Below, piece after piece: positions 37,280 through 49,834 of a stretch of 64,000 nt of DNA. The position numbers and the translations under genes are program-made. The notes under the pieces are model-generated. The model did no database searches. It was not told where the DNA came from and saw only the letters and a list, made by a program, of their open reading frames with translations. This DNA comes from Amaranthus tricolor (lineage: Eukaryota > Streptophyta > Magnoliopsida > Caryophyllales > Amaranthaceae): positions 43,000,059 to 43,064,058 of the forward strand of contig NC_080047.1 in NCBI RefSeq assembly GCF_026212465.1, in the 5' to 3' direction. Numbering within the stretch: the first letter of the stretch is position 1; each line of letters begins with the position of its first letter.

Positions 37280-37578
37280 CAGGGCCGGTTCTTAGCATAT
37301 CTCGGGTAGTCGACCGCCTAGGGCACCTAAAAATAAGGGGCCTCAATATTAAATGGTGTTATTTAAGCTCTGTTTTGAGCAAAAAAATTTTAAGTGATTT
37401 GTTTGTAAACTTAATTATATTTGAAGTAGCTTAGAATATAATGTTATTATACATTTTGTCTTGATTTATTTTTCTTGAAGTGGAAAAATTTTAATTATCT
37501 TTTAATATAATGAAGGGCCCCATTTTGAAAGACATCATAAAAATAAATAGACCTTCCAAAATCTTTACTCCGCCCTTG
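37280..37578. mobile_element. Non-autonomous hAT MITE
   Basis: A 299-bp element starting CAGGGCCGGT and ending TCCGCCCTTG. An exact 8-bp direct repeat, GTTCTCCT, flanks it (37272-37279 and 37579-37586). Ends of the CAGGG type and an 8-bp duplication fit hAT. Confidence 0.78.
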
Positions 37579-37814
37579 GTTCTCCTTATACTTAACGCTA
37601 AATATTCAACTTTAAATAAGAAGGGGTTGAGATTAGATTTTGTGATATTTTGTCATGCTAGCTATTTTTCACATAACTTTATTTAAATATTTTTAATAAT
37701 AATGATCTCCTTATTCTTTTCCCATTTTTTTAAAAAATATTTTCTAATGCTTAATAGTGTATGTTTTTCTCTATTAACGTAATTATTAAATCAAGTAATA
37801 CATCTACTATTTAA

Positions 37815-38009
37815 AAGATCCAAATTTGCTTAATTACCGTGAACATTCTATATGGAAACATTAATGAGTAACAAAAGGAGTATAAAATAGAAGAGCAATA
37901 ACCATAATGATACAAGTTGCATCATTGCCTATTCTATTTTATACTCCTTTTGTTACTTATTGATGTTTCCACATAAAATATTTACGCTAAATAAGAAAAT
38001 TTGTATCTT
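37815..38009. repeat. Long hairpin: 78-bp inverted arms with a 39-bp loop
   Basis: The arms 37815-37892 and 37932-38009 are inverted copies. The inner 44 bases are nearly perfect (AACAAAAGGAGTATAAAATA in one arm, its complement in the other) and the outer part is more diverged. It could be a foldback MITE or the start of a MIRNA-like locus. Confidence 0.8.
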
Positions 38010-39479
38010 CAACTCATCAGTTTCTTAATTTGCATCTAAATCTATCACATAATTAATTAATACCTAAACAAATAACTTACAACTAAACAATGGTTAATAT
38101 TAAACAATAAAGTTTAGGGATTGGGAGGCACGAGTTCTACAATAAGCCAAGTAGGGTAAGTTGCTTATATTAGAGTCCATGCAACAGTATGGCACGAGCA
38201 CTTTAATTGTTTAATTTAGTGGACTTAAATACTTAATTAGGATAATTAGTATTTAATAAATGAGCTACCTACAATGTATACTTCTACGTTGTTGAAATCA
38301 TAGGTGTCCAAAAGAATCTTTTTCTTTTTAATTACTATATCATTATCTATAATATATCAAATTGTAATTTAGTTGATATATAATTATCATATTATATAGT
38401 TTGGATATTGATATATAAAATAATAAGTGATGAATGATTACATTTGTCCACAACTTTTGTGTTGGTAAGTACTAAAAAGTTATGATCAATATTTGTTTTT
38501 AAAAGTTGTGGTATAGGTTAGTGATCCTTTACAAGTAAAGGGAGCGGAAATTAATCATTTTTGTAGGTGGTGAGAAAAAAATAAATAAATTTTAACTACT
38601 AGACTAACTCATGATTTCATCTGAATGTTTACTCCTTTTAAAGCCATAGTTAATTTAATATAACTTGATCCTTGAGGCTAAAAGTGATATCTTATGAATT
38701 GACAAAGGCGAATTAAAGTCACAATTTTTCAAAAAAGAAGGGTCAAAAATTTTCATATAATTGGTATCACCGAAAAGAATTCAGGTGAATAAGAGAAAGT
38801 TTTTAATATCAAAGGATATTTGAACACTATATTAAGTTAACTTAAAGGTTGGCAGATATTGAAACTTAAATATAGAGTTAAATAACCTTTGTTGATTAAA
38901 TTTTCATATCAGCATTACCAATTGTATTTCTCGTTAACCCTTCCTTTATATGTAGGAGATTTAAGGTACGGTGATGATCATGAGATTCTTCACTTGTATT
39001 TACCTCCATTTTAAATATGATTCATCATGTGATTATGAGCATCAAATATCCACCTACTTAATTATTGCTTAATTAGGATGTCTAAAAGATTATCATAGAA
39101 TTAGAAAATCAACGAAAAAAACTTATTTTAAAATAATAGCTATTGTACGAACGAGCAAATTCATAACTTAAGTTTTTATCTCCTTCAGAACCTTCAGGAC
39201 TTGTTTGCTCGAACAAGCTTAGTAAGGAGCACTTACTAATTAGCTCATTTGAGCAAACTTCACCTAATTCATTTTTTTATTTTAAATATTTTTTGTAAAT
39301 TTTTAATTAAATTATAATTTATAATAAATTCAAAAATCAGTCAATTGGACATTATTCCAAGTTTAGGGAAAGACTAAAGACGTAAATTGTAGAAATATAT
39401 TGACTCCTCTTATGGCTCTTTTCGTTATCTAAATTACTGTGGAGTGTTATTAATTATTTACTAATATATAATAAAAGAA
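38010..39479. other. Intergenic DNA, nothing recognised
   Basis: AT-rich, with no ORF or repeat that I can support. Confidence 0.5.
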
Positions 39480-40195
39480 AAATTTTTGATTAAGACTGAT
39501 TCACTGTGAGTGGCTTAATATGGGCTGAACCTAAGGTTATTAGGATCGAGATTCTACCTAGGGTCGTTGCGGGGGTAGGATCGAAATCAGTAGAATCGGA
39601 TTGTAGGATCGTGCGATCCTACGAATATGCATTAATGGGCTTTGGATTACTGATTAACAATCATAATTGTTATCTTTTTAAGTTATAACATGTAAGTAAA
39701 ACCTTATCTCTTAAGTTTGTTTCAAAAAATACTTTTAATAATCATTTTTAAATAGCAAATTAAGAAAAACATGAATTTTATAAAAGTATTAATATAATTA
39801 TTTTAAGTTTTTATTTACACGTAGTGAAATCTGTATTATATGAAAATATTTTACAATTCCAACTACCCATGTAGAATCGTATCGTTCGATCGTGGGATCG
39901 TAGAATCGTGTTATGATCTTACCACATAAACTCTTGAGCTAAGTAGGATCGCACGATTCTACCACATTAAGATCCTACCTACGATCCGGATCGGTCGCCT
40001 ATTTGTAGATCGTAAGATCGTAGAATTGTAGATCAGAATCGGGATTCTGATAACTATGAATGACCCAAATTTTAATTTCTTAAAATAAAAAATGAAAAAA
40101 ATTATTTTTATTTAGTTAACTGCTATAAAAATTTAATTTTATGTTGCTTGTATTCCATTTCACAGTGAAACGATCTCATACAAGACTTGATATAA
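39480..40195. mobile_element. GAGACG-type MITE interrupted by a GATC-rich inverted-repeat element
   Basis: The outer ends (TTTTTGATTAAGACTGATTCACTG; and CACAGTGAAACGATCTCATACAAGACTTGAT) resemble the MULE-type MITEs at 14105 and 54129. Between them, about 39532-40062, lies a different segment with end repeats AGGTTATTAGGATC and GATTCTGATAACTA. It holds many CGATCCTACGATC-type units. The exact borders and target duplications are not resolved. Confidence 0.5.
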
Positions 40196-40794
40196 AAAAA
40201 TACTCTCTCCATATACATCAAAATCACCCAATAATTTTTGTTACGTATAGAAATTTTTAAACCGAATTTAAAGTCACCAATTTTTTCATTAGTAGTTCTT
40301 ATTCTTACTTTTTTTCTTTTTAAAATTGTTCCTTGTGTTTCGACCTTTTCTACACCTCTTATCCCAATTAAATTATTATATTTTTCATATTAATATGAGA
40401 GTTTTAAAGATAAAATCAGTAACTATAATAATTTCAGTGACACAGAAAAAATATACTTCTAATATTTAATTATTTAAATGATTTTTTTGTTAAAATCTTT
40501 CTAGTTTGCTATCAAAAAAGTAATATATTTATTCATTAACTCATATGGTAATTGTAAAAGCTATCTATCTATTGCATTAATAATAAAACTCTAATCACAA
40601 TTTTTTTAGTACAGGGTTAGTTGTTCGAGAAAAGGGGATATCTAAATGAAAATCAAACACGTCAACTTTTTTTGAGATAATAGTATTTACTTCAACCAAA
40701 ACAAAGCTTAATTCTTCAAAACTCTTACATATTTCATCAAGACGTAGCAAATAAACTAAAAATACAAAGATAAATAAATACTATAATATTATTG

Positions 40795-41835
40795 TACATC
40801 TCATCATCATCATTATCATCATCATCAATCCAATATCCCGCTCAAAAATAGGGTCTGGGTGAGGGAAGGTGACAGACAATCCATACCCGTACTCCCTTGA
40901 GAGGGAATACTAGAGGAAAGCGGTCAAGTTTACCCGCAGAAGGTGAGAACCTTGCATAGAGAGGAATGTGACTAGCACTGTTGCTTGAAGATCAAAATTT
41001 ACATGCACAAGAACCACAATAGTCAAAACAAAGGTTGGGATAAAATAATAGACCCGATGGGTAAAAAAGTATATAAAGGGGTAGGTTAGTAAACAGTTAG
41101 GCATCAAGGCAAGAAAAACAACTAAAGAAAATTTTACCTAGTCTAGAATGTGAATCTGGCGTCTCCAACTATTCCTAACCCTAGTCAGGTTCTCGGAGAG
41201 GTGCAGTTTACTCAAGTCGTCCTTAATTTGCTCAACCCACGTTTTCTTAGGTATTCCTCGACTCCTCTTACCCTCCACTATAATTGTTTCCATCCTTCTG
41301 ACAGGAGCCTCTATTGGTTTTCTTTGTACATGCCCAACCCATCTTAGTCTATTTTCGCTCTGAACTCCTGATTTTTGATCTTATGCATCATCGTTTTACC
41401 GCACACCCATCTCAGCATTCGCATCTCTGCTACATCCATCTTTTATTTTGTTCGAGGATCTTCTTTACGGGCCCAACACTCTGACCCATACAATAATATA
41501 ATGTTGGCCTAATGGCAACTTTGTAGAATTTACCTTTCAGTCTAGCAGGGAACTTCTTATCACATAACACTCCGGTGGCCGCTCGCCATTTAAGCCAACC
41601 CGCTCGTATACGGTGTGTTCCATCTCGATCAATCTCCCCATTACTCTGGATAACAGATCCTAAATACTTGAACTTGGTCGTCTTAGTAACTGCATCTCCT
41701 TCAATGGTCACCTCTTGGCTATCATCTTGCTATTTGCCACTGAAATTGCATCTCAAATATTCTGTTTTTGTACGACTAATACGGAACCCTTTACTTTCTA
41801 ATACCGCCCTCCACATAATCACTGAATTAATAATG
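40795..41835 (-). pseudogene. LINE (L1-type) 3' remnant: end of reverse transcriptase ORF and 3' tail
   Basis: On the minus strand, 41835-41720 reads in broken frames as a [17 protein letters not shown] block. 41711-41430 is open with FKYLGSVIQSNGEID, HRIRAGWLKWRAATGVLC and KGKFYKVAIRPTLYY, all typical of the C-terminal half of plant LINE ORF2. Below 41430 are further decayed matches in shifting frames down to about 41130. The 3' untranslated part runs to a (TCATCA)n-like tail at 40799-40827 on the plus strand. The 5' end is truncated near 41835, as is usual for LINE copies. The copy is dead. Confidence 0.8.
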
Positions 41836-42265
41836 GTGGGCATGATCATTGAATTAATTAATTTCTTTCAACGTCTTGTATTTGACATCAATTTCATAAT
41901 TAATATATATCCATAATTATAATTATATCAAATAATTAATCAAAAAGTCATAACATAAGATACCAAATTAAAATATACTAGAACTAGTAATTGTGTGAAC
42001 AACCCTCGCCTCAAAGATGCGATAAGGACATTAGATGCTACGCCTTAAAAAATTAGGGGCACAAGCCTTCACAAGTTGGCACGATACCAAATTCATATAA
42101 ATCAATTTATAACCATATCTATCCTTTAAATTGACAATATAATTGCTTCTTCAATGATGGTGCCACTTTTTAAAGACACAATTCTACACGAGCCAACCTT
42201 AAGTAATTTTTTATTTAATCTTTTTTTCTTTAAATCCTTATTATTATCCAAATTAATTAATTATT
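41836..42265. other. Upstream region of bHLH copy 3
   Basis: AT-rich, with no gene. A TATA-like AATATAAA lies near 42273-42280. ACACGAGCC at about 42187-42195 resembles GCACGAGCC upstream of copy 2 (about 33248-33256); it may be chance. Confidence 0.4.
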
Positions 42266-42358
42266 ATATGTGAATATAAACCAACTGTTTAATCTCAACC
42301 GATTTTAAAAACAAAATCGTTGGTTAATTTCCTATCACTAAATTCGAAATTGTTGGCA

Positions 42359-44999
42359 ATGTCTCCATTTTGCCCTACTTTAGGATGGGATTATCCTCTA
42401 GAATTGGAAACAAATCATGTATTTGATAATTTTGCATTATATTCGTCTTTTTTTCCTGATTTTTTATCATGTCAATTAGCTCAAGATTTTCAAGATAATA
42501 ATCAAGAGTCTAATCATGATGCTAAACGAAGCGAATCGCCAAAAGGTACAAGTTCAATTGATCATTCGGATCATAGTCCAATATTAGCAAAGAAGCTTGA
42601 TCATAATGCAAGTGAAAGAGATAGAAGAAAGAAGATTAATAGCATGTATGCTTCTTTGCGAAATTTGCTCCCTTCAATTGATCAAAGGGTATGTACTTAA
42701 TGTAATCTCTCTATGTTCCTTAAACTTAAGACTATTAATTTAATAGATATTGATAGAGTATGCGATTATAACATCAGATTAAGCTACTAATTAATTTGGT
42801 CTCTTAATATGTTATTAGAGCCAACGTGATATAAAAATCACGGTTTTATATCTCATTCACCCCTCTTTGTAAACTGATATATTTAGTTAGCATCATGTTT
42901 GAATGGGGTATGCATTATGAGCCCTTATTCTAACCCAAAAGGCTTTTACATGAGTGACGTGCAGGGCTAGCCCTATAGGGCTATGAGGGGACTAGAAGAG
43001 CCGGTGTCCCGGGCTCATCCAAAAAATTAGAAAAAAGACATTTTAATATTTAATTGTTAAGGTTTATAATATTATATTTAGTAATTAGAGACACATAATT
43101 TCTGTTTCACCTCGGACTTTTCAAATCTCAGGGTCAGCCCTCGTATGTTATAGAATATGAAGTATAATTTATCTTAAGGACTACAATAAGTAGATTAAGT
43201 TTTTGGTTTTAAACTTTTGTTTTCTTGTAATTAAAAACCTTTAACTAATTATTTTTTATATTCTTAATAAAACTTTTATTACAGAAAAAATTAAGCATTC
43301 CAGCTACAGTTACACGTGTGCTCGAGTATATACCAGAGTTACAAAAGGAAGTAGAAAATCTAAATCATAAAAAGGAAGTAATGTTAAAAAAAATATCAGC
43401 ACAAGGAAAATCTAGTGAATGCATGACAACGAAGGAAACGGCGTCGTATTCAGTTACTATAAATAAAGTTGATGAGAAAGAAATGGTGATCCAAATATCA
43501 GCATTAGAAAGAATATCAATATCTGAAGTTCTTCTATTGCTAGAAAAGAATGGTCATTTGATCTTTGACGTTTCTTGCTTTCTATCCTTTGGAGGAAGGA
43601 CTTTCTACAATGTACATTTGTGGGCAAGTTTTTTCATTATTTTTTCCTTGTAATTTTTTTTATTTTTCTACTATATAATTCCTATGTCATCGTGAGACGT
43701 TCTCCATACACGGATAAAATAGTCTAATTAATACATTTTTTAAAATAAATATGGGCTATTTGTTTTGAATTCATCTCACTGAAAGATGGTCTCTACTCTA
43801 AAAGCGTAGCTTCACATTTTAAAAAATTTGATATGAATATTTTGACAATTTTATGAAATATTTTTAGATATTTTTAAAAATCATTTTATTAGACGTAAAA
43901 ATTTGGAAATAAAAATTCCTCATTTGTCCATAGACTTACAAAAATATTAGACTTAGCTCGATCTAATACTTCTAAGTTCTAATAGATTACATAAAATATT
44001 AGGAGTATTTACACAACATATTTAGAGTCTATTTAATTTTTACTGATTCAATTGATTTTTATTGATTATAATTAATTTTTACTGATAAAAACTGATTTTT
44101 ACTAATTAATTGACTTTTTCTGATTATTAAATTCTATTTTTACTGATTGGAACTAATTGTAAGTGATTTTTAGTTATAAACTATATAACTAAATTTTACT
44201 GATTAAACTGATTTTTATTGATTCTAAATTATTTTTATTTATTATAACTAATTTTTGTTGATTAAAATTATTTTTTACTGATGACTTTTTTTAAGGTGAA
44301 CTAAACAAAACTTTAATCTATCAATTAATCTAGGGTTATGAATATCTAATATTGGAAAAAATTGAAAAACCTGTTTGACTGTTTGCTTTCTTTCACAACA
44401 AAATACTTGGTAAACAATAATATTAAAGTCTTAACGGTCAGTTTGGTAGATGATAATTAACGGTGGTAAGAAAAATGAAAATAAGTGTAATTTAGTTGAA
44501 AAATCTCTTGGCTAGCTTGATGGTGATGCTTGTCTAACTTCAATCATCTCGTTCTCTTCATAAAATTCATTTCAATGCATTATCATTAAGATTTGGTATT
44601 AGGTGGAAATGGAAATGGAAATTTGTAAACATAAAAATTCTTTTGTGATTAAAGTTTCATCACCATAGTAATGATATGGAACTTTTAATGAAATTTTACA
44701 CTATAAATCATTCTCAGTACCACCATTTAATACCACTAACCAAACGAACCGTAATTTTAATAATATGGGATTGATTAATTAATTTTTTGCCCAACGATTA
44801 ATTAACATTTGTGTAAACTCATTAAATTTATAAATAACAGTTATGGAGTATTTAATTTGATAACTTCATGCTGATCAAGTTTCATATGTGTATGTCATTG
44901 TAACAGATGAATGGGAGCCATAACGTAAATTGTGAAAAGCTGAATGAAGTGCTGCTGTCCATTCTCCAAAAACAGGATCAGATGCAAATTTATTCATAG
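42359..44999 (+). CDS. ORG2-like: bHLH transcription factor, subgroup Ib (ORG2/bHLH38-like), copy 3
   Basis: Exons 42359-42688, 43285-43623 and 44907-44999 join in phase 0 to give 253 aa, the usual size for the subgroup. I chose the ATG at 42359 because MSPFCPTLGWDYPLEL aligns with the N-terminus of the other copies; an in-frame ATG at 42320 would add 13 residues. The bHLH begins at HNASERDRRKK (His82, Glu86, Arg90) and continues in exon 2 with KLSIPATVTRVLEYIPEL, then the ACT-like region ending FYNVHLW. Exon 3 encodes a 30-aa tail. The donor of intron 2 reads TGG|GCAAGT, a GC-AG intron, where copy 2 has GTAAGT. Without splicing, the frame would run on for about ten codons to a stop. Family role as for copy 1. 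Confidence 0.88.
42966..43145. mobile_element. Possible hAT-like MITE in intron 1 of bHLH copy 3
   Basis: The ends CAGGGCTAGCCCT and AGGGTCAGCCCTC are weakly inverted, and the interior is AT-rich. No clean 8-bp duplication is seen, so this is tentative. Confidence 0.35.
43686..43800. mobile_element. Short GAGACG-type MITE in intron 2 of bHLH copy 3
   Basis: TCGTGAGACGTTCTCC at the left and CATCTCACTGAAAGATGG at the right are inverted, like the ends at 54129-54310. The target duplication is not seen. Confidence 0.45.
44035..44290 (+). repeat. Degenerate TTTTTACTGATT minisatellite in intron 2 of bHLH copy 3
   Basis: About ten imperfect units of ATTTTTACTGATT with 15-25 bp spacing. Confidence 0.7.
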
Positions 45000-45320
45000 T
45001 GTATAACAAAACACATATTAGAAAATCGGGTTTTATTTCGGATAAAGTATATATATTACCTTTCTCAAGCAAGATCTTGGGATAGATTTTTACTAATTCT
45101 CTTCTTTTTTTGGTCTATCCTATATTATTAACAAAAAAAATAACACACAAAATATATTGTACTTAGTTATTAATTAAATTTAACTGAAGTTTGATTATCT
45201 TCTTTTAAGACCTCAAAACTTCTTAAATTTTTTTATGCTGTATTTAGAAGCGATGATTTCATTTGAAAATCTACTATTGAAATATAAAATTTGAATTGAA
45301 AACTTGTTCTCAAATACAAA

Positions 45321-45585
45321 GGGTGTTTGGCTAATTAGTTTATTGAGCTATTTTAGCTTATTTGGATTTGAATAGAGGGTTAGGTGGTCAAACCAGCTAA
45401 TGCTAGTGTTTGGTGAACTAGCTAGTTGAAACAACTTATTAATATGAATAAGCTGTTTTTGAACAAGCTGCTCATAGCAGCGGGTTCAAAATCAGCAAGT
45501 CAAACCAGTTAATAAAACCAGCTAGTCAAATCATCCATTATAATTAGCTATCAGCCAACAACTATCAACCGTTTGTCAAACACCC
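45321..45585. mobile_element. MITE with GGGTGTTTGG ends, copy 1
   Basis: The terminal repeats are GGGTGTTTG and CAAACACCC. The interior has GTCAAACCAGC and GCTTATT blocks. A relative in the opposite orientation is at 63431-63675. The target duplication is short or unclear. Confidence 0.65.
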
Positions 45586-48500
45586 TTACAATCTTAGGAG
45601 AGTTCAAGACCCTGTCTCACTCTCTACGATTATTTTCAATTGAGTCTAACGATCGGTTTCGAGTGGGTTCAAAATCAAAACTTGTTTCTAATTATACATA
45701 ATTGTACATCTATATTGATTTTATGGTTCGATTATAAAGTTGGAACATACATATGATATATCTACTATTAACTCTACTTTTAATGGTATTTTATACTTTT
45801 TAGTTTTTACAATCACTACAAACATTTCGTTCACCATAATGCCCCATTGCTACCTTACCAAACACTCATAATTTTTGTAAGTCATGTTAAGACCAATGGG
45901 ATTCAACCTATACCACTTTTTCATTATTTATACATTACATAAGATTATTGTAAAGAAAAATAAATGGTTGTCATAAATCATAATGGAGAAAAGAATTAAA
46001 GCCTTAAGGAGTAAAACATTTTCCTCATTTTCTGAAGGATTTTACTTTATGAAATTAAGAGTGAAATATATTTCTCCCACAAAATAATAAAAATATCCCT
46101 CTTGTTTCTACATATATTTACATTTATTTTTCTCCTTTATAATACCTCAAATCCTTTTATTTTTGTACTTTATATTTCAATTTGAATTTATTTTAACTTA
46201 TTAAGTTATTCTCATTCAATATTCCTTTAGCAAAACATAATTTTGACCTAGGAACTATTATGAATTTGTAAACACATTTAAAAGAAACATTATTGTAACT
46301 TGGGAATAATTTAACCCACAAAAATCTTTGAGGCTAATTAAATGACTATGCACTACTCCCCCACTCTTACAAAAAATAGCTAAATAAGACAAAGTCTAAG
46401 AAACATCGTAGTACTTGCTAGTAGGTATCTCAAATAGATCACTTCGATTCGAGTTCTTATTTGAGTCGTGTATAACAGCTTAGAAATTCCTTCGATCCAA
46501 ATTTAACGTGTTTAGTTAATTGGCAAAAATAACAATCCTGATTTGATCAATTATAAATCGGGATGACCTGATTTTAACACATTTAACCCATTTACATTTT
46601 TTTTCATTTAATGGTTTTTTAATAATGATTATAATTTATATCTCATCTGTTAGACATTATTTTTAAACTTTTAGTTTTTGAGTTATTTGTTTTGCATTCA
46701 CTACAAAAAAAAATAAAAATATTGATTGAATTAGTTCGGGTTATACTAATTGACATGTCTTGAAATTAAGTTGACTCATTTAATAAACAGATCAGGTTGA
46801 ATCGACCTGTTTACTTAATGGGTCAAAACTCTCAATCCAAAATCGACTATTTAAATTAGGTTCAAATCAGATTAATAGGTTGGGTTAATTTGTGTTAGAC
46901 CTACTTGTAGATGAATAAATCTCTACCTAATTGATGTTCAATACTGCAATCTATTTCAAGTGACATATTATTTCATGCTTTGATAATTAGTTAAAGTGAC
47001 ATCTTCGTCTAAGAGGCAAAGTCAAGAGACAAGCAACTACTATTATTTCATGCTTTGATAATTGAAATCATAATACCTTTCTTCCTTGGCTTTGTGGTTT
47101 GGACTAAATGCGAATCTTTCAAGTAATGAAAAATTTTGGAGTATGTAGACAAGGCCGACCCTATAAAGGATAATAGGAGCCAATACCTCAAACTCATTCA
47201 AAATTTTTTTAAAAAAATCGACCCTTTAAAAATGTTTATAAAACATTTTATTGGCATAACTTATTGATGTAAATAAATCTATTATATTTCTATTTTTTTT
47301 CTGCCCTATATATTCCTTTTAAATTTTATATTTCTCGTTACGAAATATAAAATACAAATTCCTTATGTAGTTATACAAAGTTATTTGATAAAAGAAAAAG
47401 TAACTGTAAGTCGTTTGCTTAACATCGTAACTAAAAATGAAAGGAAGAAAAAGCCAAAAAGAAAAGGAAAATGACAGGCACGGAAAAATGTTGATACCAA
47501 ACAAAGGCTGTCATTCAAAATAGAAGAATGATGGGATGAGTCAAGAGTGATGAATGATATGAATTGTTAAAAGTGAGTGACCCAACAAAATCTCAGCCTC
47601 TCAGCTTTCATTATTAGTAAGACTTCATAATTATTTTTTCTTTGGTTAATTGAATGGAGTCTTTGTTCTACAAACACTCACTCATTAATAGTAAAAACAT
47701 CATCATCACACCTTAAAGGCTTAAACTAATTACTAGGAGTATTAATATTTATTATTTTTAATTATTATAAAGCAAAAACTAACCAGCGCCTTCTTGTGCA
47801 TTGATTAACAAGAATAATAATCTATTTGAATAAGTAAATTAGAAAACTAAATAAAAGATAATATAATATAATATATTTTAACGCGTGACTTAATGATAAT
47901 GTTAAAATTTTATGCAATGTTACGTAATATAATTAACGGTTCATCAATAATTTTAAATACATTTTAATTTACTATATAAAATTAATTTTATTCCTACTTA
48001 AAAACACTCTGTCTAGAGGTGTCCGTTAACAAAATCCTTATTATGATTAATTATTGCTCCATCCTTTGAATAATTAATTGCCTTTAAAGTTGTGGCCACC
48101 TATTAAAGAGATGTCTCATCTTAAATAAAAAAATTAAAAAATTAAAAAATTAAAAAAACTAAAATAAATTCTAGAATTTCAGTTCATTAGTACAAAGGGA
48201 GTGATAGCTGTATTTATGTGATTATGATCAAGGAGTAAAAGAGTAGTTGTAAAATTATAAGTATACTTCCCTACTTTTTTTCTCGGTCCTTTGAAATAGC
48301 TATAGGCACAAAGATTAAGAATATTTGGAATTATTTAAATTTTTGTGAATGATATTTAAAAATAAAGAAAATGTGTGAATAATGAGAAGTTTCATAAATT
48401 ATAAAAGAGATGAACTAAATTAAAAAATACGTGAATTTCAAAGAGACGAAGAGAAGAATACATTGTAGAGATTAGAAGTTAGACTTCGCATAAGGTATAG

Positions 48501-49656
48501 ACCTCATTACTAGGCATCAATTTTAGTATGACATTTTCAATGAAAATGTCTATTATTGCCCATATGAATGTCTCACATTGCAACAAAAAAAAAAATAAAA
48601 AAATAAAATAAAAGCATATCACTTAGTAAGTTTGAGGAGTAATTTTTAATATGATGTAGTTTTAGCAGCGGACCTCCATTAAGTTTGTAAGTAAGTAAAT
48701 TTTTCTTCTTTAGTTGAGTTGCTTATGCCCGATTTATAAATCTATGGTAATGGAGTTCAATTTGTTATTGCTGAGATATTCACATGTGAAAGAAAGTGTT
48801 GAAGTATTCATGATCGTTCACATGTAAGTGTTTTATATTAGAGAAAAATGATAGACTATACCACTTATAAACTTGAGGAGTGATTTCTAAATAAATTGAT
48901 AAGCTATATTCCCTCTTCTCATCCTTATATGGATCACCCCCCGTGACCCGTCCATTTCATAAATCAATTACGCCTACTCTAAAATAAGTAGGCACTCATA
49001 TTTTTTAAAACTTATATCTTTCTAAAAACACAAGTTAACTCCATCAAGCCATTTTTATATAGTTCGAACATAATTCTTGAATACAAGAATTAAATTATTA
49101 TACAAATGATAATATTTGCAAGTTCATTCAATTAAAATTTTAGCTCTTCAAAACAAGCAACAATCAAATATTTTATCGGACTTTACGTAAAAAAATTGTT
49201 CATGCTTTTCTTTTCTAAATGAATTAGACTAATTCCTACCCAATTCATTTAATCTATCTACTAATTAAATTGATACCATAAACTTAGGTCTAAGAGTCAA
49301 ATTCAAGTAGATTCATTTATTGATGAAGTTTCTCGAAATTCGAGGCAAAAAGCTAATAAGGCTCAGATTGTGTTTGACAAATAATTGTGAGTTGTTAGAT
49401 GTTAATTGGTTCTTTTAATTTGTTTGACCCAGTTAATGCATTAATGTTTTTATTTGTTTTATCAAACAACAAATCAAAAATCAACCAAACAGCAGATAAA
49501 ATTATTTGTGGTACGTATTTAATGTAGTGTGTTGTTTGCAAGTATAAAGTGAAACCAAATGAGGGAATGACTTGGTCGGTTGAACACTTGAACCATGAAA
49601 TTGACAAATCGGGTTGAAAATTACTTGGGCTTACCGATTGACTGGTAGGGGGTTGT
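45586..49656. other. Intergenic DNA, no gene seen
   Basis: AT-rich. The open frames at 47319-47504 and 49395-49607 (both minus) have no recognisable domains. A segment at about 49365-49530 with TGTTTGACAAATAATTG resembles a decayed end of the GGGTGTTTGG MITE family. Confidence 0.5.
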
Positions 49657-49834
49657 GGAAAGATTGAAAAAAATAAGATAAATAAACAATTTAATTCCGA
49701 ATATAAGATTCGGGAAAACTTATGTCACAAAATAAGCTTCCGTACATCCAAGCCTAGCCTCGGGTAAGTCGCTGTTAGTAACAGCGAATGAGGAGAAAAA
49801 AAAAATTAAAAGCCCCTAAGTCGCTGTTAGTAAC
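49657..49834 (+). repeat. Left terminal inverted repeat of the MULE
   Basis: Matches 53741-53928 in reverse. It contains the palindrome at 49769-49787. A second copy of the motif at 49821-49834 is cut off after GTTAGTAAC, exactly where the transposase similarity begins; the right arm has both motifs whole. Confidence 0.88.

Noticed and set aside
41150..41916. Plus-strand open frames at 41150-41347 and 41575-41916
   Set aside because: Antisense to the LINE remnant, whose protein motifs are on the minus strand.
42187..42195. CACGAGCC shared upstream of bHLH copies 2 and 3
   Set aside because: Short, also found elsewhere in the window in similar form (for example near 38133), and distances to the genes differ.
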